Below, one piece after another: positions 58,312-64,000 of a DNA stretch of 64,000 bases. The position numbers were made by a program, and so were the translations under genes. Below the pieces are notes generated by a model. That model saw only the letters and a program-made list of their open reading frames with translations. It was not told the DNA's origin and did no database searches. Where the stretch lies: positions 1 to 64,000 of the forward strand of contig NZ_KB905901.1 in the NCBI RefSeq assembly GCF_000381085.1, written 5' to 3'. This stretch comes from Thiomicrorhabdus arctica DSM 13458. GTDB taxonomy: Bacteria > Pseudomonadota > Gammaproteobacteria > Thiomicrospirales > Thiomicrospiraceae. Numbering within the stretch: the first letter of the stretch is position 1; every line of letters begins with the position of its first letter.

Positions 58312-58450
58312 AAAGTGAAGTTGCTTATTGGCAGATTACTTTGAATAAGTACTAATTACTATATTTTAAATGCCTCACTGATGTATAATCCCCGGACTTT
58401 TGTTAAACTTAGATTTGAAAAGCCTAGTTTAAGTAATTTAGGGGGCATAT

Positions 58451-58924
58451 ATGGATACGAATTTACAATTGTTAAAACAGTTTTACTGTGAGTTAAATGT
58501 TCCACAGGATGTTGTTAGTATTGATCAAAGGTTAGTTTTGCAAAAGGTTGCATTGCTTGGTCAGTCGGTTGGCGTGTCTTTAGACTATACATATAACTGG
58601 TATGTAAAGGGGCCTTATAGTCCATCTCTGACAGAAGATTATTTTAAACTACAAGGTTATGTGGATAAGCCGAGTCAATTTAAGTTTAATCAAGCTGTTA
58701 AAGAAAAATTGAACTCTTTATCAGAAGTGATTCATAAGCATGATGTTGATGGAAAGATTCTACCTAAATGGGTAGAGGCGCTTGCTTCTATTGTGTTCTT
58801 GATCAAAAAAACCCACAAAACTGAAGATGAAGCAATTGCTGTTTTATTTAGTCAAAAATCACATATTGATGAAGATATGCGTAATGACGCGATACGAAAT
58901 TTGAAAAAAATTAACTTAATCTAA
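58451..58924 (+). CDS. YwgA/Panacea-like protein
   Basis: 157 residues with GGGGG five bases before the ATG. RLVLQKVALLGQS and YNWYVKGPYSPSLTEDYFKL (52-71) recall YwgA and the wider Panacea (DUF4065/SocA-like) domain: a QK-start helix, then a GPYSPxL turn. In Bacillus ywgA lies beside ywfO, an HD protein; the same pairing is seen here with a 14-bp gap. Likely the partner or control protein of the HD enzyme. Homology is judged by motif only. Confidence 0.65.
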   Translation: MDTNLQLLKQFYCELNVPQDVVSIDQRLVLQKVALLGQSVGVSLDYTYNWYVKGPYSPSLTEDYFKLQGYVDKPSQFKFNQAVKEKLNSLSEVIHKHDVDGKILPKWVEALASIVFLIKKTHKTEDEAIAVLFSQKSHIDEDMRNDAIRNLKKINLI

Positions 58925-58938
58925 TAGGTGCAGTTTTT

Positions 58939-60354
58939 TTGAAAACTATAGCCGACCCTCTTTATGGATCCATTCAGCTTCGTCCTATTGAAGCTGAAAT
59001 CATTAATACCGCTACCTTCCAACGCTTGCATAACGTTAAACAGTTAGGGCAAGCAAACCTAATATTTCCCGGCGCAAATTATTCTCGATTTTCTCACTCT
59101 ATTGGTGCGCTGAGAAATGCAGGTAAGATGCTTCAAGCCTTAAAAGCAAATGATCATTCGCTTTCTGCTCAAATTGAACCCGTTGAAACTAAATACCGTT
59201 TAGCCGCACTTATGCATGATATCGGACACTTCCCTTTTTCGCATGCTACAGAAGGAGCTTTAAAACAGTATAAAAAAGACATGGATTCTGAAGGTTATAC
59301 TGGTGATAGGTGTGAAGTCATTAGTAATCATGAAGCTTTTGGAGAATTGATCATTATGAACTCTCCTGAGATACAATCTATTTTAGAGAAAGCTGGATTA
59401 GATGCAGCAGATGTAGCTTCTGTTTTTGCAAGTAATGATGTTGGGATTAATGAAGGGGCGTTAAACCTTAAGCCAATAATCAGTTCTGAACTTGATTGCG
59501 ATCGAATGGACTACTTAAAAAGAACTTCGCATTTTACAGGCTTACCATATGGCAACGTAGACATAGATTATTTGATTAGTAATACACGTTATATAAATGG
59601 TCAAATTTGTTTTGCTGGAAAAGCAAAGAAGTCTATAGATCATATGTTGTTAGCTAGGTTTCACGATTATCAACAGGTTGTTTTTCACAAAAAGTTAATT
59701 CCTTTGGAATGGTCTTTGATTGAGTGTGTTAAAGAGGCCGCTCATTCTCGCATTATCGATGTATCTCAAGAACAATTAATTGATCGAATTCAGAAAGGTG
59801 ATATTAGAGGTTTTGATGATAATGAAATCATTTCAGCGATTAAAGTTTTAGAAACTCATTACAACAAAAGGCATAATATGCAAAAAGCAAATGCATACCA
59901 TATTAATGCTGTTTTATATGGCGCTGCAGCAATTCAGGTTTGTTCATTTCAAGAATATATTCATGGCTCTGAATTAGAAGTTCATATTAAGGCAAGAATA
60001 GAGGTTGAAAAAATTGTTGAGGAGTATTGTACTAAACAAGGCATTGATCCAGATTATGTCTATTTATGGTCAAAAGAACATTATATTTCAAAGGTTCCGC
60101 CTTCATTGTTATGTTCTAAAGATGGTTTAGATTCAATTCCTAATAAGGAAGAGTTGGTTTTTATAACTGATTTATCTTATGCAGAAAAACCAAAGCCTCT
60201 TATTGAATTACCTGATTCAATGATTAGGATTTTGGCCGAACAAAACCTTTCAGATATTAGAGTTTTTATCCTGCCAATAGATAATCATGAGCAGTATGTG
60301 AGTGAACTGAGTCAATTGATTCAACAGTTCTTCAAGGATGCGTACACTTATTGA
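58939..60354 (+). CDS. HD-domain phosphohydrolase, YwfO/dNTPase-like
   Basis: 471 residues from TTG, with AGGTG eight bases before it. DPLYGSIQLRPIEAEII and FQRLHNVKQLGQANLIFPGA are the YwfO/dGTPase-like start. The HD motif is H53, then MHDIGH (His93, Asp94), and a later Asp in SELDCDRMDYLKRT (about 188-201). Such enzymes remove triphosphate from dNTPs and can limit phage. It sits as cargo in a mobile element with a YwgA-like gene, which suggests a two-gene defence or addiction unit. Substrate is not known. Confidence 0.82.
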   Translation: MKTIADPLYGSIQLRPIEAEIINTATFQRLHNVKQLGQANLIFPGANYSRFSHSIGALRNAGKMLQALKANDHSLSAQIEPVETKYRLAALMHDIGHFPFSHATEGALKQYKKDMDSEGYTGDRCEVISNHEAFGELIIMNSPEIQSILEKAGLDAADVASVFASNDVGINEGALNLKPIISSELDCDRMDYLKRTSHFTGLPYGNVDIDYLISNTRYINGQICFAGKAKKSIDHMLLARFHDYQQVVFHKKLIPLEWSLIECVKEAAHSRIIDVSQEQLIDRIQKGDIRGFDDNEIISAIKVLETHYNKRHNMQKANAYHINAVLYGAAAIQVCSFQEYIHGSELEVHIKARIEVEKIVEEYCTKQGIDPDYVYLWSKEHYISKVPPSLLCSKDGLDSIPNKEELVFITDLSYAEKPKPLIELPDSMIRILAEQNLSDIRVFILPIDNHEQYVSELSQLIQQFFKDAYTY

Positions 60355-60420
60355 CAGAACTCCAAGTTTGAAATGATTGGGGGTTGAAATAACAGGTTTA
60401 ATTTCTTAAAAAGGATATTC

Positions 60421-61041
60421 ATGTCATCACAAGTGCCAACACCAGGTGTGTATCGAATCACACAAGGTGAAAACAAAGATAGAGCCATATTTATTCCATT
60501 TATTGAAGAATTTAAAGGCTCTGACTTCTGGTCATTTGATATTTTCTTACCTGAAAAGTTCATGCTTGTAGATAAGTTTATCGACGAGGACTGGTTAGAA
60601 ATTGTTGAGCGTGATGCCCCTGTTTTTGAATCTGAAATGCCTAGAGAGCTTTTAGAGCAAGCCCGATTTATGCGTGACCATGTCCATTCACTTACATACT
60701 CAGGGTTCATGCCAAACTCTAATTTGGACACAATACAAGACAGCCCTCCTCGTTTAGGTATATACAGAATCCATGAGGAGTTTGCTGATGATAAGAATCT
60801 ATACATCTTCAAAACACTTCCATTTGAAGAGGACGAAGACGGTATCATTATTGATTTTGATGTCGCCATTTTTGCACCTGAGAACTCAGGTTTATATGTA
60901 ATACCTGGCTCAATGTTTACAGTAATTTCCGATTTTTTTGAGCTTAAATTCATTAGAGAACTTTCAGAAAGTGATTTAGGGGACGTTGCTGATGCTACTG
61001 ATAAAGACATGGCTAGCTCCCAAACAAATATTATTAATTAA
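60421..61041 (+). CDS. Unknown acidic protein with internal duplication
   Basis: 206 residues with AAGGA five bases before the ATG. Two similar halves: PGVYRI (8-13) with SFDIFLPEKFMLVDKF, and LGIYRI (112-117) with DFDVAIFAPENSGLYVIP. No family recognised, no signal peptide or membrane segment. The product is rich in Asp and Glu. It follows the HD gene by 66 bp in the same direction. The large opposite-strand frame over the same DNA is a shadow. Confidence 0.65.
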   Translation: MSSQVPTPGVYRITQGENKDRAIFIPFIEEFKGSDFWSFDIFLPEKFMLVDKFIDEDWLEIVERDAPVFESEMPRELLEQARFMRDHVHSLTYSGFMPNSNLDTIQDSPPRLGIYRIHEEFADDKNLYIFKTLPFEEDEDGIIIDFDVAIFAPENSGLYVIPGSMFTVISDFFELKFIRELSESDLGDVADATDKDMASSQTNIIN

Positions 61042-61076
61042 TGGTTTTGGTACTATTATGGCTTCTGAGAACAAGT

Positions 61077-62630
61077 TTAATTAAACTGAGTTTTCTGACG
61101 AAAGGCCTGTCTTGTCCATTTCAGAAATCTGGTAATAATCTTTGAATTACCTAATAACATTCCTTTAATAGATTTAGTTGGCTCTTCATCGTAATAGCTT
61201 TGGCTCAACTCACCTGTTTCATTATCTCTTGTGTAGTCATATAACGGTCTAGCGAGTTGATCTTTGCGCTTCACAAATACACCTCCCATGATTTTAATAA
61301 ACGCTTGCCAGTTAGATGTATCTGCTGAATGCCGTAGTTCATTTAATGCTTTGTTTTGTTCTGTTTGATGCTCTTTTAGTCTTCTTGCTTCTCTCCAGAC
61401 GGAAACAGAGGGGCCTCCTAGCTGTTGAAATTGCCTAATACCCCAACAAGATGCCCAAGCGTTAACGCGTTCAGCAGCGGTAACAGGATTCTCTCCATAT
61501 ATTCCGGTATCTAAATCACTACCATCGATATTTTTAGAAATGTACTTTGCTATGTATCCTGTAGCTGATCCTTTATTAGGATCAATTCTTTTAACGGTAA
61601 AGCGATGCTCTTGCGCACCCTTTTCGTTAGGATCTTTCATTAGTGCATACTCTTTACAAATTTCCGTTAACAGTTTTGATTCGTTAACGTTAACGAAAAG
61701 TAACAAATGCCAGTGTGGTGTTCCATCATGATTGGGTTCAGCAACTCTAAAGCCATAGAATCTTATATTTTCACGGTCGAGTTTTGCCCGGATTCGTTGC
61801 CATATATTATTTAGATAATTTTGGGCATCTAGCGGAGTGTATCCTCCCCATTTAGGGTTTGAATCACCTGAGCGACTAAATGAACGGTGATACTTTGAAG
61901 GGCAGGTAATTGTTAAAAAAAGAGCTTCGTGATTTAGAGTTTTTGAGATGTCTTCAAAGCCTCTGATTCTAACCATAAGTTCGGCTTTGCGTATCTGAGG
62001 ATTTGATACACTTTTATCGGAAAGTTCTTTAAGGGAAAAGCTCTGTCCTAAATTATTTGTGAACATGGTGGATGACATCGAGCGCTCATGTCTGCGTAAT
62101 TGATTTCTTCGTTGTGAGGCTAACCAGTCACTGGCATAGATACCTTTAATGCGATTCACTGCATTCAAGTGATGCTGCACAGTTTCAATATTTCTCGTTA
62201 ACGATCTTCTAAACTTTCTTAGCCACCATAAGGGGTCACAAAGACGTTTAACAATACCCTGTGGATTTCCGTTAACGTTAACTGAAATACCATAGGTGTT
62301 AGCGTAGTTAATTAGATTGCTACAAATTTCGTTAATGTTAACGTTATTAGAAGACGCACTGTAAACCGTGCAAATATGAGCCCTCTGATCAGCGTATTCT
62401 CGAAGAGAGTCTTCGTCATGATTAAGATTTAGTAGCGAGGGTTTGATGTTAAGCTTTTGACCAATATGTTCCTCGAAATTTAATAGGAATAGGTTGGCAT
62501 CTCTTCTTTCTTTTATTGAACAGTATTCTCGGAATAATATTTTTTGAATTTCGTAAGGGAAGGTTGAAAGTTTCTCTTTAACGAAATCTTGATCGTCACG
62601 AATAACTGTCGAGATATTAATGTTAGTCAT
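61077..62630 (-). CDS. rep: Rolling-circle replication protein, phage gpA type
   Basis: About 517 residues from ATG 62630; a GTG at 62639 is also possible. Superfamily 1 HUH motifs (numbered from the GTG): FLTITCPSKYH (241-251), HWHLLLF with His309 and His311 (metal), and GYIAKYISKN with the tyrosine pair Tyr362 and Tyr366 (nicking). The paired tyrosines mark the phage P2 gpA/phiX gpA class. Start overlaps the stop of the small upstream gene (ATGACTAA). The gene contains repeated GTTAAC palindromes. Confidence 0.9.
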   Translation of the reverse strand: MTNINISTVIRDDQDFVKEKLSTFPYEIQKILFREYCSIKERRDANLFLLNFEEHIGQKLNIKPSLLNLNHDEDSLREYADQRAHICTVYSASSNNVNINEICSNLINYANTYGISVNVNGNPQGIVKRLCDPLWWLRKFRRSLTRNIETVQHHLNAVNRIKGIYASDWLASQRRNQLRRHERSMSSTMFTNNLGQSFSLKELSDKSVSNPQIRKAELMVRIRGFEDISKTLNHEALFLTITCPSKYHRSFSRSGDSNPKWGGYTPLDAQNYLNNIWQRIRAKLDRENIRFYGFRVAEPNHDGTPHWHLLLFVNVNESKLLTEICKEYALMKDPNEKGAQEHRFTVKRIDPNKGSATGYIAKYISKNIDGSDLDTGIYGENPVTAAERVNAWASCWGIRQFQQLGGPSVSVWREARRLKEHQTEQNKALNELRHSADTSNWQAFIKIMGGVFVKRKDQLARPLYDYTRDNETGELSQSYYDEEPTKSIKGMLLGNSKIITRFLKWTRQAFRQKTQFN

Positions 62631-62653
62631 TAGTTTCACCGTTAACGTTAACG
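61682..62653. repeat. Four CGTTAACGTTAACG palindromes in the rep region
   Basis: Copies lie at 61682-61695, 62270-62282, 62330-62343 (one change) and 62640-62653. They encode Val-Asn-Val-Asn in several places. Protein repeats alone would not force the same codons. Possible binding sites of an element-coded protein or replication origin parts. Confidence 0.6.
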
Positions 62654-62877
62654 GAATAATAACGTTCCCATCTCAATCCAAAACTGTTGAAGGTTGTATA
62701 CCGAATTTCACCATCCCGGAAAAGTCGATGTATTACCGGAGTAATCCCGGAAATCGGACACTCTTCAATTCCGGAAAACTTACCGAAAGAAGGGCCCGGT
62801 TCCGAGCATTGTTCTACTGTGTTTCCCTGTTGAAACCATTTAAGTAATAGAGCTTTATTGCCTTTGAAATTATTCAC
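62623..62877 (-). CDS. Small hypothetical protein between alpA and rep
   Basis: 84 residues. Contains ISGITPVIHRLFRDGEIRYT, like a short helix-turn-helix, and ends with VNVNGE. It overlaps alpA by eight bases and rep by eight, so an alpA-orf-rep operon. No family recognised. Its DNA is dense in CCGGAA motifs. Confidence 0.6.
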   Translation of the reverse strand: MNNFKGNKALLLKWFQQGNTVEQCSEPGPSFGKFSGIEECPISGITPVIHRLFRDGEIRYTTFNSFGLRWERYYSVNVNGETND

Positions 62878-63005
62878 CGGAAACCTCCGGGAAATTACCG
62901 GAAATATGTTTCCGGAAGCTTTCGAGCCAAAGGTCTAAATCATCTTTTAAATAACGAATAGATCGACCGATCTTGATAAACGGTGGGGCAATGGTTCTAC
63001 CGGAA
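62716..63005. repeat. Cluster of CCGGAA motifs
   Basis: CCGGAA or its complement occurs at 62716, 62747, 62771, 62877, 62898, about 62910 and 63000, with related CCGGAG, CCGAAA between. Dense and in both orientations in 290 bp. Iteron-like, probably part of an origin or regulator site. Confidence 0.5.
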
Positions 63006-63109
63006 CGATTCCCCTCCATTCTTGATTGACGAAGGAATGAACGACTCATTCCAATATATTGAGATGTTTCTTGCTCAGTGAGAGCGCGTGATGCGTTTTG
63101 ATTGTTCAT
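62870..63109 (-). CDS. AlpA-like helix-turn-helix regulator/excisionase
   Basis: 79 residues. LTEQETSQYIGMSRSFLRQS is a MerR-like helix-turn-helix, then PPFIKIGRSIRYLKDDLDLW, the AlpA/Xis wing. Such proteins control excision and replication of integrated elements. First gene of the rep operon. Confidence 0.88.
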   Translation of the reverse strand: MNNQNASRALTEQETSQYIGMSRSFLRQSRMEGNRSGRTIAPPFIKIGRSIRYLKDDLDLWLESFRKHISGNFPEVSGE

Positions 63110-63148
63110 GTTTGTGTACTCCTTGTTCTGTTGGAATACACAATAGCG

Positions 63149-63994
63149 TCACTTTTTAGGTAGTGACGCTACCGATGACGCAAATGGTGATCTTGATTTT
63201 TTAGTGAGAAAGAATGCTTTTAAAATACTATATTGAATTATTATTATAGGAATTGAAATGGGTAAGAAAACAATATCTAGCAATGAAATTCTCTCTTCTT
63301 TACTTCGTATATTTATGATTTTTTGAGGTGTTTTATCTTCTGAAAGGATAAGGATAGTCGAAAATAAAATACCTGTAATTATTGGAAACGTTAAGTTTGA
63401 TGACACGTCAAACAAAACCTTAAATTGTTCTATGGTGCCGTTTTGCCTAAAGTTGTCTATATATATGTACATATATATTCCGAAAACGATAGCGAATGAT
63501 GAGAGTTCAGTTAATCTTTCAGATTTACCAGAAAAGTTTTTCAAAATAAAGTGTGAGCTAACTGTTCCTATAGCCGTGTAGATAAAAGCTGAAGAAAGCA
63601 CATGGTTTTCATCTCCGATCAACTCCTTAAAAAGGGGTTGAAACAGAATGAAATTAAGCCCTAAAAATGTTGTTACTAGTAGGGCAACATACGTTGATTT
63701 ATTTCGCTCTCTTGATTTGTTCATTAGAGGAATCATGGACATTAAGCTTGTAGTAAGTAATGAGAAAACCAGAGTTAATAGGAGTATGGTTTGTATTGCG
63801 TCAATAGCTATTGGGCTATTTAGATTGATTAAAGAAAGAATAAAAATGAATAAAAATGTAAGAAGAGCGTTAACGATAAGGCTTGCCCCCAAAACATTCA
63901 TGGCTTTGTTAAAACTGTCATATCTATAATCATTTCTATGAAAGTATTTCATGATTATGGAAATGCTAATTGTAGATAGCATTATTGACCACAA
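63149..63994 (-). CDS. Multi-pass membrane protein, possibly cut by the window end
   Basis: 281 residues from a TTG six bases from the window end; the frame stays open to the edge, so the true start may lie beyond. About seven membrane segments, for example VNALLTFLFIFILSLI and LLDIVFLPISIPIIIIQYSI. No family recognised. Element cargo. Confidence 0.6.
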   Translation of the reverse strand: MWSIMLSTISISIIMKYFHRNDYRYDSFNKAMNVLGASLIVNALLTFLFIFILSLINLNSPIAIDAIQTILLLTLVFSLLTTSLMSMIPLMNKSRERNKSTYVALLVTTFLGLNFILFQPLFKELIGDENHVLSSAFIYTAIGTVSSHFILKNFSGKSERLTELSSFAIVFGIYMYIYIDNFRQNGTIEQFKVLFDVSSNLTFPIITGILFSTILILSEDKTPQKIINIRSKEERISLLDIVFLPISIPIIIIQYSILKAFFLTKKSRSPFASSVASLPKK

Positions 63995-64000
63995 AACATT

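Larger units (their letters stand above)
58226..64000. mobile_element. Integrated element at the CAU tRNA, right end outside the window
   Basis: Gene content changes sharply at the tRNA 3' end: more A/T-rich DNA, phage-type Rep, AlpA-like regulator and cargo genes without household function. The CCAGGCCTGG palindrome of the core chromosome is absent here. No integrase or second tRNA fragment is in the window, so size and type (satellite, plasmid-like or ICE) remain open. Confidence 0.8.

Noticed and set aside
60348-61010. 220-codon minus-strand frame opposite the 206-residue protein
   Set aside because: Serine-rich low-complexity translation, no ribosome binding site, and it mirrors a plus-strand gene that has a good AAGGA and repeat structure.
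61682-63005. CRISPR array
   Set aside because: The repeated words are short palindromes without regular spacers, and they lie in coding DNA; no cas gene is present.

Overview
The window reads as a chromosomal segment of a gammaproteobacterium. The rpsU-yqeY-dnaG-rpoD macrodomain, the feoABC and metXW arrangements, an inactive PyrC-type subunit beside pyrB, a sucrose-phosphate synthase/amylosucrase cluster and a ferrooxidans-type GshA together suggest a sulfur-oxidiser of the Thiomicrospira/Hydrogenovibrio kind. The genus is an inference from gene content, not something the sequence proves.

Layout. 1-91: 3' end of a 5S rRNA gene and its terminator. 294-370: tRNA-Arg(CCG). 0.6-6.5 kb (minus): a four-gene sucrose cluster in the order sucrose-phosphate synthase, sucrose phosphatase, fructokinase, amylosucrase. 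6.9-9.0 kb: divergent umuC and umuD around a candidate SOS operator. 9.1-19.4 kb: a membrane diguanylate cyclase, gcvH, an RlmI-type rRNA methyltransferase, lptM-lysA, an esterase, a HugZ-like protein, and two large proteins with an interrupted PilZ-type c-di-GMP signature. 19.5-22.4 kb: feoABC behind a candidate Fur box. 22.6-27.3 kb: metXW, yggT, proC, yggS. 27.6 kb: ppk2. 28.7-33.4 kb: yqgE-ruvX-pyrR-pyrB-pyrC' plus an unknown protein. 33.4-41.4 kb: apbE, gshB, nnrS, gshA, rsmE, metF, metK. The metK leader carries a SAM-II-like aptamer followed by a 28-codon upstream ORF that overlaps the metK start. 41.7-53.2 kb: an EAL-CBS-GGDEF protein, purEK, nnr, uppP, a MidA-type methyltransferase, two unknown genes, folB, plsY, tsaD. 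53.4-57.9 kb: rpsU, yqeY, dnaG, rpoD. 58149-58225: a CAU tRNA.

From the 3' end of that tRNA to the window end lies an integrated mobile element. It carries three 11-bp-spaced direct repeats, a two-gene module (YwgA/Panacea-like protein plus HD phosphohydrolase), a protein with an internal duplication, a rolling-circle Rep of the phage gpA type, an AlpA-like regulator and a membrane protein. No integrase is inside the window.

A 10-bp palindrome, CCAGGCCTGG (usually ACCAGGCCTGGT), occurs ten times between 11.8 and 58.2 kb, in coding and intergenic DNA, and is absent from the mobile element. It is the strongest unexplained sequence-level signal. The SAM-II-like leader of metK and the HD/YwgA-like module are the other main leads.
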